Source: Bettongia penicillata ogilbyi (lineage: Eukaryota; Chordata; Mammalia; Diprotodontia; Potoroidae). Taken from it: a stretch of 64,000 bases of DNA. The notes under the pieces are model-generated. The model was not told where the DNA came from, did no database searches, and saw only the letters and a list, made by a program, of their open reading frames with translations. Of the stretch, positions 1 to 10,135 are shown in pieces (positions within the stretch are counted from its first letter, which is position 1; each line of letters begins with the position of its first letter). Location of the stretch: the NCBI GenBank assembly GCA_023548195.1, contig JAJHZJ010000043.1, forward strand, positions 310,001 to 374,000. Reading direction: 5' to 3'. Position numbers and translations under genes: made by a program.

Positions 1-960
1 CTCTCTCCCCCCCCTCCTTATATGTGTGTTTGTGTGTGTGTGTGTGTATAATCCCACAATAGTGAAAAAAGTTTCAAGAGTTACAAATATTGTCTTTCCA
101 TGTAGGAATGTAAATAGTTCAAATTTAGTAAGTCCCTTATGGTTTCTCTTTCCTGTTTCCCTTTTCATGCTTCTCTCGATTCTTCTGTTTGAAAGTCAAA
201 TTTTCTTTTCAGCTTTGTTCTTTTCATCAAGAATGCTTGAAAGTCCTCTATTTCATTGAATTACAGTTTTTCTTCTGAAGTATTATACTCAGTTTTGCTG
301 GGTAGGTGATTCTTGGTTTGAGTCCTAGTTCCTTTGACTTCTGGAATATCATATTCCATGTCCTTTGATCCCTTAATGTAGAAGCTGCTAGATATTGCGT
401 TATCCTGATTGTGTTTCCACAATACTCAAATTGTTTCTTTCTAGCTGCTTGCAATATTTTCTCCTTGACTTGGGAACTCTGGAATTTGGCTATAACATTC
501 CTAGGAGTTTCTCTTTTTGGATCTCTTTCAGGAGGTGATTGGTAGATTCTTTCAATATTTATTTTGCCCTCTGGTTCTAGAATATCAGGACAGTTTTCCT
601 TGATAATTTCATGAAAGATGATGTCTAGGCTCTGTTATTTGGTCATGACTTTCAGGTAGTCCCAATAACTTTTTAATTGTCTCTCCTGGATCAATGTTCC
701 AGGTCAGTTGTTTTTCCAATGAGATATTTCACATTATCTTCCATTTTTTTCATTCTTTCGGTTTTGTTTTGTGATTTCTTGGTTTCTCATAAAGTCCTTA
801 GCCTCTATCTGTTCCATTCTAATTTTTAAAGAACTATTTTCTTCAGTGAGTTTTTTAACCTCCTTTTCCATCTGGCTAATTTTGCTTTTTAAAGCATTCT
901 TCTCCTCACTGGCTTTTTGAACCTCTTTTGCCAATTTAGTTAGCCTATTTTTCAAGGTAT
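1..960 (-). mobile_element. L1/HAL1-like ORF1 fragment, reverse strand
   Basis: Read on the minus strand, this is the coiled-coil and C-terminal part of an L1-type ORF1 followed by its 3' spacer. Two open pieces remain. The one at 734-955 is rich in K/E heptads (KNRLTKLAKEVQKA). The one at 248-454 holds the C-terminal domain (QAARKKQFEYCGNTIRITQ). The order and wording match the copies at 54137-56885 and 2266-4775. Stops and frameshifts make it inactive. It is cut by the window edge. Confidence 0.8.
26..48. repeat. (TG)n microsatellite
   Basis: Short, slightly interrupted TG run. It sits in the spacer 3' of the reverse-strand ORF1 fragment, the same relative place as the dinucleotide runs in the other L1-family copies of this window. 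Confidence 0.8.
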
Positions 961-1830
961 TATTAAATTAGAGAAAGAACAAACAAATGAATTGGGTATG
1001 CAATTAAAAATTAGAAAAATAATAAATTAAAAATCCCAATTAAACACCAAATTGGAAATCTTAAAAATTGAAGGTGAGATTAATAATATTAAGGGTTTTT
1101 TAAACTATTGAATTAAAAAATAAAACCATGCAATTTTATGAAAAAATAATAAAATACTGTTTAATGATTTAAAAGAGAGAAGAAAACAAAATCACTAGGA
1201 TTAAAAATGAAAAAGGTGATTATATCAACAGCGGAGATCAAATCAAAGTAATTATAATGAGTTATTTTGCCCAATTATATGCCAATAAATCTAACAACAT
1301 AAGGAAAGTGGAAAAATATTTACAAGCCATAAACTGCCTAGGCTAACAGAAGAGAAATAGAATATCTAAATAAACCTATCTTAGAAAAAGAAATTGGACA
1401 GGCCATAAATGTGAATCCTAAAAGACAAGTATCAGATGGATTTGCAAATGAATTCTACCAAATATTTAAAGATCAACTACAAAGGACCTGTGAAGGAAGA
1501 TGCTATCCACATCCAGAGAAAGAACTGATAAATAGAAGTATATGTATATATTTGTGTCTAATGGTAGCCTTCTTTAGGATGGGGTGAAGAAAGAGGGAGA
1601 AAAAAATAAAAATTGCACAGCACAGAAAAAATTAGAAGGAAGCACAGAAAATTGCTGTAGCTAGAAAATGATGCATAGTGTTTATCAAAGTTTTTTTAAT
1701 AGTGTGAAATGGAAATTTATGATTTTATATTGAATCTTCTTATGTGCTGTGTAAATGGAAATGTTCTCTTTTTTATCTTTTTGTATTTAAGTTCAAGACT
1801 AAAAATTTTAAAAAGAAAAAATTAAATTAT
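961..1830 (+). mobile_element. L1 ORF2 and 3'-end fragment, internally deleted
   Basis: The forward strand matches the ORF2 segment at about 42850-43400 of the large L1, sharing phrases such as 'gaattgggtatgcaatt' and 'ccaattatatgccaataaat'. At about 1490 it jumps to L1 3'-terminal sequence ('atccacatccagagaaag') and ends in A-rich DNA. It directly follows an inverted ORF1 piece, so the pair may be one insertion with a 5' inversion. Confidence 0.7.
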
Positions 1831-2260
1831 AAAAAGATGATTTAAATCATAAAAGAAAGCGTACAAAATCTCTCAGAATCAGAGGAAAATGTAGAAACAG
1901 AAAGAATCCATTGGTCACCTCCTGAAAGAACCCTCCCCCCCCCCCAAAAAAAGAAAACCTCTCAGAAATATTATAGCCAAAATCTAGAACTTGCAGGTCA
2001 AAGAAGAAAAAAAAATGTAAGCAGGCAAACGAAGTAATTCAAGTACCAAGTAGCCAAAACCAGAATCACCTAAGATTTAGCAGCCACTAAATTAAGATAT
2101 ATAGAGCTTGGAATACAATATTCCAGAAAGCAAAGGATATAGACTTGTAACCTATCTAGCAAAATTGAGTGCACCCCTGAGTCTACCTACCTAGCAGCCA
2201 CAACAATTTCCCGCATTTTAATTTCAGCACCAGTAGAGGGGAAGAAAATGAATCTTTAAT
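1831..2260 (+). mobile_element. L1/HAL1-like ORF1 C-terminal fragment
   Basis: Degenerate forward-strand copy of the ORF1 C-terminal domain. A trace of 'TERIHWSPPER' is visible, followed by sequence matching the 'RITQDLAA' and 'IFQKAK' stretches of better copies. A C-run and A-run at 1934-1950 interrupt it. No usable frame remains. Confidence 0.65.
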
Positions 2261-3037
2261 GAAATAAAGGGCTTCCAGGTGGAGCCAAGAAGGCAGAGTA
2301 AAGGCACAGATTTGCCTGAGCTCTCCCCCAAACCCTCCAAATACCTGTAAAAAGTGACTCTAGACAAATTCTAGGACAGCAGAACCCACAGAAAGACAGA
2401 GTGAAACAAATTTCCAAATCAAGACAACCTAAAAAGTCAAAAGGAAAGGTCTGTTGTAACAGACTGGGAGAGGAGCACAGGTGCCAAAGACAACTTAGAA
2501 GGTCAATTGGAAAGATCTTTCAGACCTGGATAAGAGAGGAGAACAATTCAGCCCCGGCCCCAGCACAGCTCCAGTATGGCAGTTATGGCAGAGGCAGAAG
2601 TGGCCATTCTTGGAGTTCTCAGCCCACAGACTGTGAAGGGATTGAACAACTGATTAGAAGATTACAAGGCTCTCTTTAGCAGCACTGAGGCAGGAGTCTG
2701 TTGCTTTGCCCATACGTGGATGTGGGTCTCAGTCCTAGGTGGCAATCCTGGAGTGAGGAGCAGCACCAGCATAGTAGAGCTTGTGGCAGGAGTGGAAAGG
2801 GGACCCTCTTCACAGTTCCAGAGCAGAAAAGAGTGCTTATGGTCACTTACAGATAAGAGCACAACATGTTTCCTTAGATCTTACCACCTTGGAAGAAATA
2901 AAAATTTATGGGTCCCTAGAAATATCTCTGAAAACACTTGCACAAAACCTCTGAAACTTGGACCAGTTCACCCTCCACACTGAAATCAGAGCTCTGACTT
3001 AACAAAGACTTAAAAAGTCAAATACTAGGCTGGGAAA

Positions 3038-4054
3038 ATGAGCAAACAATGGGAAAAAACTCAGACTATAGAAACCTATTTTGGTGACAAAGAAGATCAA
3101 AACATACACTCAGAAGAAGATAACAAAATCAAAGCTCCCACATCTAAAGCCTCCAAGAAAAATAGGAATTGGTCTCAGATCAAGGAAGAGCTCAAAAAGG
3201 ATTTTGAAAAGCAAGTAAGAGAAGTGGAAGAAAAATTGGGAAGAGAAATAAGATTGATGCAAGAAAAGCATGAAAACTAAGTCAACAGTTTGCTAAAGGA
3301 GACACATACACACAAAAAAAACTGAAGAAAATAACACCGTAAAAAATAGACTAAACCAAATTGCAAAAGAAGTCCACAAAACCAATGAGGAGAATGCCTT
3401 AAAGAGATTTGGTCAAATAGAAAAAGAGGTTGAAAAGCTCACTGAAGAAAATAATTCCTTTAAAATAAGAATGGAACAAATGAAAGCTAATGACTCTATG
3501 AGAAATCCAGAAATTATATAAAAAAGATTGAAAAAATAGAAGACAATGTGAAATATCTCATTGGAAAAACAACTTTCCTGAAAAATAGATCCAGGAGAGA
3601 TCATTTAAAAATTATTGCACTACCTGAAAGCCATGATTTTAAAAAAATAACCTAGATATCATTCAAGAAATTATTGAGAAAAGCTGAACTAGAACCAGAG
3701 GACAAAACTGAAATTGAAAGAATCCACCAATCACCTCCTGAAAGAGATCTCAAAATGAAAACTGCCAAGAATACTATAGCGAAACTACAGAGTTCCCAGG
3801 TCAAGGATAAAATATTCTTAGTAGCCAGAAAGAAGCAATGTGAATCTTGTGGAGCCACAATCAGGATAACACAAGATTTAGCAGCTTATACATTAGAAGG
3901 TGAGAGGGCTTGGAATGTGATATTCCAGAGACCAAGGAAGCTAGAATTAAAACCAAGAATCACCTACCCAGAAAACCTGAATATAATTCATGAGAAGGGA
4001 AGATTGACATTCAATGATACAGAGAAATTTCATGCATTCTTGAGAAAAGATTAG
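3038..4054 (+). pseudogene. L1/HAL1-like ORF1 (RNA-binding protein) pseudogene
   Basis: ORF1 of L1-type elements encodes a trimeric RNA-binding chaperone that coats the element's RNA. Here the N-terminal segment (3038-3280) and the C-terminal segment (3674-4054) are open, and the coiled coil between them is broken by stops and frameshifts. The C-terminal part holds ITQDLAAYTLEGERAWNVIF and ERIHQSPPERD, typical of the RNA-recognition and C-terminal domains of this family. The coiled-coil stretch shows K/E-rich heptads around 3400-3530. It cannot make a complete protein. Identification rests on agreement with the other ORF1 copies in this window. Confidence 0.75.
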
Positions 4055-4201
4055 AAGTAAATAGAAAATTTTATTTTCAAAGACAAGACTTAAGAGAAGC
4101 ATGAAAAGGTAAGCAGGAAAGATAAATCATAAGAGACTACAGAAAGATGATATTTGTAACTCATGAAGCCTTTCACATTATTAGGTTAATTGAAAGGAAT
4201 A

Positions 4202-4228
4202 TATGTGTGTGTGTGTGTGTGTGTGTAT
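4202..4228. repeat. (TG)n microsatellite
   Basis: Run of about 13 TG units in the spacer just 3' of the ORF1 remains. Confidence 0.9.
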
Positions 4229-4775
4229 TATGTATAGACAGAAGGTAGAGTGTGAGTTGAATATGAAGGAATGATGTCTAAAAAATGAAATTAAGAAGTA
4301 AGACAGAGGAATGTACTGGGAGAAAGAGAAAGGGAGAGGCAGAATGGGGTAAATTACCAAAAGAAGCAATGAAAAGCTTTTATAATGGAGAGGAAAAGAA
4401 GGGAGGTAAGAGGGAGTGAATGAAACTTACTCTCATCAGAATTGAATTAAAGAGGGAATAACATACACCCTTATCATACACCCAACATCAGTTAGGTTTA
4501 GAAATCTGTCTTACCCAACAGGAAAGTAGGAGGGGAAGGGGATAAGAGAAGAGGTGGAATGTGATAAAAGGGAGAGTAGATTGGATGAGGGGGTAATTAA
4601 AAGCAAACTCTTTTGAGAAGGGACAGGGTGAAAGGAGAGAATAGAATAAATGGGGAGGATGGCATAGAGAGGAGAGAAATATAGTTAGTCTTTCACAACA
4701 TGACTATTATGAAAGTGTTGTGCATGACTGTACATACGTAACCTATGTCGAATTGCTTGCCTTGCCTGAGGGGCT

Positions 4776-5000
4776 GATTATCTATTGGGGACTGGTTAAA
4801 CAAATGATGGTATATGAATGTGATGGGATAGAATTTTGCTGTAAGGAAAGATAAAGGTTAGGGTTTCAGAGAAACCTAGAAGGACTTGTATGAGTTGTAG
4901 CACAAAGGTGAGCAGATATTATGATAGCAATACATAAAGCCAAATAGCTTTGAAAGATTAGGGACTCTGATCTAAAGGGATGTTAGAAACCAGTTCTGTT
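4776..5000 (+). mobile_element. L1-type 3' fragment
   Basis: Degenerate copy of the L1 3'-terminal stretch: 'tattggggactggttaaaca', 'gtatatgaatgtgatggg' and 'aggacttgtatgagttg' correspond to 17980-18120 and 45555-45680. Its borders are approximate. Confidence 0.5.
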
Positions 5001-5774
5001 TCTAACCCTCATTCCCAGTCAACATGAAACCCTGGTTGACTCTTGTTGGCATAAGATCTGCTTCTACTTTGACACTGACTCAGGAAACTCAGTCTTATAA
5101 ACCATTGCCCAAGGTAAAATCTAAGTACTTAGCAGCCACAACTACTACCCACTCTTAATTTTAGAGAGTAATAGTAGAGAGTAAGGGCTGGGTTAATAAT
5201 CCTCATGCCTTGATGGCAGGGACTCCCTCTCCCTGACTGTTGCTACCCAGACAGAGCCTGTCATAAGACTGGCTCTGAGCTTCCTGCCCCATGGTCTTTC
5301 TTTCCTTACAAAAGAAGCAACACCTGAACCAGATTGTGTCAGTGGAGGAGTATGAATGGATGGCTGGTAAATGGCGATTGAAAGCAAAAAGATCAGACCA
5401 GGAGACTAATTCCATCTTTGTTTCCTTTCTGGAGCCTGAAGGAAAGCCTGTGGAACTTCATCTTTAAGATAAGTTAACTCTAGTATGGTCCCTAGTTCAG
5501 GCTGGAGGATCCGGTGAGTAGCTGGAAGCCAAGAGAGCATGCAACATGCTTTAAGGATAAAGTAAGTGAAATTCCTAGGACTGCATTGGCAAGCATTATG
5601 TTTTGGGGTGTTTTTTTAATTATCATGTAAGACCCCCCTGTAGTATTCTCCTTTGACATGCTTGATTTTCTTTGTAGATCTCTAAGTTGAAAAGACTATA
5701 TCTTTGTTCTCAACTTTCTAAATGCTTGTAGTATCTGGAAAGGGAGGTTAGAACCATAATAAAAGATTTTCATC
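5001..5774. other. No gene seen
   Basis: Mixed-composition DNA. Short reading frames here have no recognisable family and no splice context. The 3' half leads into a GA-rich stretch. Confidence 0.5.
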
Positions 5775-6022
<248 letters not shown>

Positions 6023-6277
6023 GTGCGGCACAGCTGCGTCAGCGCTGCGGAGGAGGGAGCGAGCATTTGACATCGCCCAACGGGGCCGCAGCGGAGAACC
6101 CGGAGGTGCCCGGAACCCTAAGGCGAAGCTAGGCCTCACCTCCAGTCGCCTTGGACGTGGATCTCGGGTCTGCCACGGCTTCTCAGAGCCACACAGGTAT
6201 GAAATGTCACCAAATAAGTTAACGATTCGTGGAGAGCTGGCCCTGGTACCCAGCTCATCCCAGATGATGTTCCTCCT

Positions 6278-6397
6278 ATGACAGCGCAGGCAGCTCGGAT
6301 GATCCATCAGAACAAGCAGCCGGAGGGGAAAGAGCAGGAGTCGTGGACCTTACTCCAGCCCAGCCCAGCCCCGAGCCCGAGGAAGCAGCAGAGGAAG
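6278..6397 (+). pseudogene. PYURF: PREY C-terminal remnant fused in frame to PIGY
   Basis: The 40 codons before the PIGY start are open and in frame with it. The first 20 or so (TAQAARM, then QNKQPEGKEQ) correspond to the C-terminal end of PREY, a mitochondrial/ER TRM112-like small protein. The rest is what should be the intercistronic spacer, here read through as a proline- and serine-rich linker (PSPAPSPRKQQRK). The PREY stop codon is gone or out of frame. The combined frame 6278-6595 is 105 codons. Confidence 0.65.
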
Positions 6398-6595
6398 ATG
6401 TTGATGTCGCTGCCCACGCTGACAGTCCTAGTGCCCCTCATTTCCCTGGCCGGCCTGATCTACTCGGCCTCGGTGGATGAGAATTTCCCCCACGGCTGCA
6501 CCAGTACGACCAGCCTGTGCTTTTACAGCCTTCTCTTGCCGATCATCCTGCCGGTTTGTGTGATCCTCTACCTCTGGACCTGGACACAAAATTAA
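6398..6595 (+). CDS. PIGY: PIGY-like open reading frame in the retrocopy (65 aa)
   Basis: PIGY is a small ER membrane subunit of the GPI-N-acetylglucosaminyltransferase complex, which starts GPI-anchor synthesis by adding GlcNAc to phosphatidylinositol; it contacts the catalytic subunit PIGA. The frame opens MLMSLPTLTVLVPL, against MFLSLPTLTVLIPL in human PIGY. It keeps both membrane segments (about residues 5-24 and 42-61) and the loop GCTSTTSLCFYSLLLP between them. The human protein has 71 residues. This frame stops at 65, because a small indel after LWTW replaces the last residues with TQN; the expected lysine-leucine tail appears in another frame. The start at 6398 matches the family's start, but the frame stays open upstream to an ATG at 6278. 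It may be a relic or an expressed retrogene; expression is unknown. Confidence 0.7.
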   Translation: MLMSLPTLTVLVPLISLAGLIYSASVDENFPHGCTSTTSLCFYSLLLPIILPVCVILYLWTWTQN

Positions 6596-7124
6596 TGCAA
6601 TCCGGGTCCCCCACCCCCACCCCACCCCCACCTTCCCGAGAGCATTTACATGGCAGGGCCTGTTGTCTACATTTAAACAAGAAAATGATCTCTTATTTCA
6701 AACCGCTTAACTCTTAATAGACTGGAATGATCTCGTTTTCATTCTCCTAGGGAACCAAGGTTTTCATCCCTCTCCGAGAAGGATCCTTCAAACGGGCTCA
6801 TTTTCATCCTGCCTTCTTGTTCCCGAGCTGGGGAGTAAGGGCAATGCGGGGGAGGGGGGAGGCCCGACTTATTCTTTACTTTAAAATATGCCCCTGTACC
6901 TTGATCTGTGGAAGTGCTTGATTTTTAGTTCCGATTATATTCCACTCAAAGTCAAATACATTTCCCAGAAGGTTTTTTGATTATTTTTGTTCTTAGCTTA
7001 AAGGCCTTTGTAATGTAAGGAAATTATAAAGATAAGTCTTTTCAAAGACCTTGTACCAAATAATTTACTTGTTTAAATAGTTTCAGATAAATTCATTTGG
7101 ATTAGCATTCGTGCAAAAGCTTAC

Positions 7125-7160
7125 AATAAAATGAAAATTGATGTGTGTAGAAAAAAAAAA
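7125..7160 (+). other. Poly(A) signal and poly(A) tract of the retrocopy
   Basis: AATAAA at 7125-7130 is followed after 20 bases by ten A residues at 7151-7160. The spacing fits a retroposed mRNA 3' end. Confidence 0.85.
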
Positions 7161-9815
7161 CCAGGGGGCAGGGAGGAATGAGAGGTGATCTACCCTGGCA
7201 CAATGGCGACCTGAAATTCAGTTAAAACAGGATGTTCCTAAAAGTAGAAACATTCCAAATTCACTTCAGTTTTGATTCCCAAAGAGCAGGAATATCAAAC
7301 TTGTGGTTTTTCACTGTATGCTACCAGGGTTGCTAGACATTAGAATCTCCAGTATAAGCCCTGGGAAAAGCCCAGGTTTTAGGAAAGCTTTGCAGAGAGT
7401 TGACAGAAGTTCTAGACCTCATTGAGTACAGGAAAGCTGGAAAGACCATTTCTAAGCTTGATGTTGAAGACTCTGGGTTTCTTGTGGATGCCTAAACCAT
7501 TTGAAATACAGATTTATATTGGGCTTAATAAATTAATTAGGGAAACTTGTTGTTTAGGGTTATCAGCATGGCTGATCTGTGCTCTGAACAACCACTACTG
7601 GTGTCACAGCTTTGTAGTTCAATTCTGGGAGTTAAAGTGAGAATGACTCAGTCTGTCTCATCTCTGAAGGCCACTAAGCATAGAAGGTGAAATTGAGAGA
7701 GAAATAGCAATTATTTGGAGATGCATTCTACTGGACGGATGCCCTTCGGCAATAAGTCTTGTTTTGTGTTTTCTGTCCTAAGTCCATAATATTGTTTTAT
7801 GTTAATGTCATGTTGATGTGTTTTTTGTATTGTGATTTGTGGAATGATGCCCAGAGTGTGATACACTTGTATCCTTACAAGCTTTGCTTCTCTCTTGATC
7901 ACAGGGCTGTGATTTTATGACCTTAAGCTACCACTTATTAGCAACTCCTGTCTGGAAGGCAGTTTGCTCTTCTGGTTAAACATGGTCTTAAATATATCCC
8001 CTGAGTGGTCAAAGTTAAATTGCTGCCTTGAGAAGACTCACTTTGAGAAGTTCTATCAACTGGCCAGCCCCTCTGAATCTTTTGCTTTGGTGAGATGATA
8101 AAAGTTCATCAGCTCTGTGACTAAAGAGGATGCAGAAAGGGTTTTGTAAATTTTGTGCTGACACTAAGACTCACAGAGGAACCAGCTCTCCTCACCAATA
8201 CACACACTAGGTACCACACACACGCACACACACTCACAGGTTAATGGAGGGGTTGCTTAAACGTTGGCTTGTAATACTTTGAATTGTTTGAGTATTGATT
8301 ATTATGTAATTAATGTATGGAAACTCACTGGATAAAGCTATTACTTAATTGGTGTATACTGGTGTTACATTTCTGAGTCCACTTTGGATCAACACACTCA
8401 AGTTTCAGAGACTTTCCTTTTGGCATAAGGATTAATGATCAGTGCACGCAGGCTAACGGTAACCAGGGTTTTTCTAGATTTGAGTACATTCCCTTTATGA
8501 GTAAAATACCCAAAAGTGATATTTTCTAAATTTCTAATGATCTTCTTTTTGCATCAGAATGTATTATATTAGAAGTAGCCTACTAAAGTTTTGGAAAAAA
8601 CTTTGTATGCGCTTAATAAGCACTGAGGATAAACGTTTTTAATTGTCATTACTTACTGATATTGCCATTAGCTTGAGAATCAGCGGGGCCTTGCCCTAAG
8701 CTACAAGCAGTGGAACTTACTCTGTGACATGGAACCTCTGAGCATGATCATTTGATTTTCTCCAATCTGGGTATAACTGTTTGAATTATGGTCAAGCTAA
8801 TAATCTGCCATTTAAGGGAAATGCCAGGAGCTACTCAAAAGGAGTGTGATCTCCATGTGTTACAGGTGGATATAAATTGTTGGGAAAGTTGAGAAGACCG
8901 ACTTATAAAAGTAATGGTGGGAGCTTCTTGACTCAGTTTCCCCACTATGTTATTTCCTCTCCGAGCAGGAAAGCTTCCCAGCTGTTGAAATATGAACCCA
9001 ACTATCAGACCCTTTGAAGAGTGAGTTTAGTGCACAATTGGCTGTTCCAAAAAGGTATTTTTGACTTCTACCTGAAATCAAAAAAAGCTTGTCCTCTTGT
9101 CCCCATTATCAATCTATCAATCTGTGATTTTAGATTTGACCCTGTTGGGACAGTCTTGATATTATTTCCACCTTATCCCTCCTTCTGCATTCATAGCAAA
9201 TTTCTCTGATCGTATCAAAAGAACTGCACGGGTTTCATAAGGAATCTCATTGCTCCAATTATCAGACTTCTCTGAGCAGATGTAAAGGACTCTATTGCTT
9301 GCCTCACCTTCCTGACCTAAACCATTAGCTCACTGGTTTAATAGTTGTATATTTATGTATAAGATTATGTTTTTAGAGACTGACTATCTTTCTGCTCAAA
9401 TGACCCTTCCCTTTTCCATGGCCTGAAGCTAAGATATGAGGTTACAATATAATCTCCAAAGGGGGAGAAATGATGAAAGACATATAAAGGCTAGAATTCT
9501 TAATGGAGTAAACATTACCTTGAGGAAGGCAGCATGATTAGACTATTTCCCCTTGAGGATTGAGACACATGTGATTCGTTTCCAATGTTTTTCAATGGGT
9601 ACTAAATATACTCAAAGAGTTCATCTCAGACACAATTTTATTCAAAACTTTAGAGCTTCTGCTCTGTTATGCCAGTGAAAACAATAGCAAAAATTCAGGT
9701 GAAGACAGTGTTCCTAAAATGATATATTTTATATTTGACCCTGGGAGTAATAAAGAACAAGACTGAAAAATGTGGAGCCCAGAACTGAACTTCCTCCAGA
9801 AGATCCTTCTGGAGG
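7161..9815. other. No gene seen; AT-rich DNA, possibly decayed retroviral
   Basis: About 2.6 kb without a convincing reading frame. A short interrupted CA run lies at 8210-8236. The stretch just before 9815 may belong to the retroviral fossil that follows, but no gag or protease motif could be read. Confidence 0.4.
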
Positions 9816-10135
9816 TTCATTTGAATAGCCCCAGATAGATTTCATGCAAATGCCTAAAACCAAGAGCTTGGAATATATTTAGTAATTGTGCATACATTCT
9901 CAAAGTGGATTGAGGCTTTCATTAGAAAATTGCTCTAGTAGTTGTTTATAAACTGTCCATTGCTAGTTTTTCCTGTTGGGGGGGACATACTTTACAGCTC
10001 TGGTCCTCAAGGATCCTTTTAAAAATGCTTCCTCTAATCTTAGAAACATTGTTGTTGATATCATCTAAAGGTCTTAGGAGAGATAGAAAGAGCAAATGGT
10101 ATGTGAAAATTAAAACACAGATGAGTTGCAGGTAT
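9816..10135 (+). pseudogene. Endogenous retrovirus pol fossil (integrase, class I-like)
   Basis: Integrase joins retroviral DNA to the host chromosome. Three fragments of its catalytic core appear in order on the plus strand with frame changes between them: QIDFMQMPKTKSLEY (9832-9876), YLVIVHTFSKWIEAF (9876-9920) and GEIERANGM before a stop (10074-10100). Order and spacing fit a gammaretrovirus-like integrase core. The aspartate expected in the 'VDTFS' stretch is histidine here. Stops and frameshifts throughout make this a dead copy. Flanking LTRs and other viral genes could not be delimited. Confidence 0.55.

Larger units (their letters stand above)
2266..4775 (+). mobile_element. HAL1-like (ORF2-less) L1 derivative
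   Basis: The element starts with the L1 5' leader ('gtggagccaagaaggcagag', then 'cctgagctctcccccaaacc'). It runs through about 750 bp of 5' UTR and ORF1 remains (3038-4054), then a GA-rich spacer with a (TG)n run. It ends in 3'-terminal sequence containing 'aacctatgtcgaattgctt'. No ORF2 sequence lies between ORF1 and the 3' end. The same layout recurs on the other strand at 54137-56885, which argues for a family structure rather than a chance deletion. HAL1 (half-L1) elements are known in mammals; placing this copy there is inference. Confidence 0.65.
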
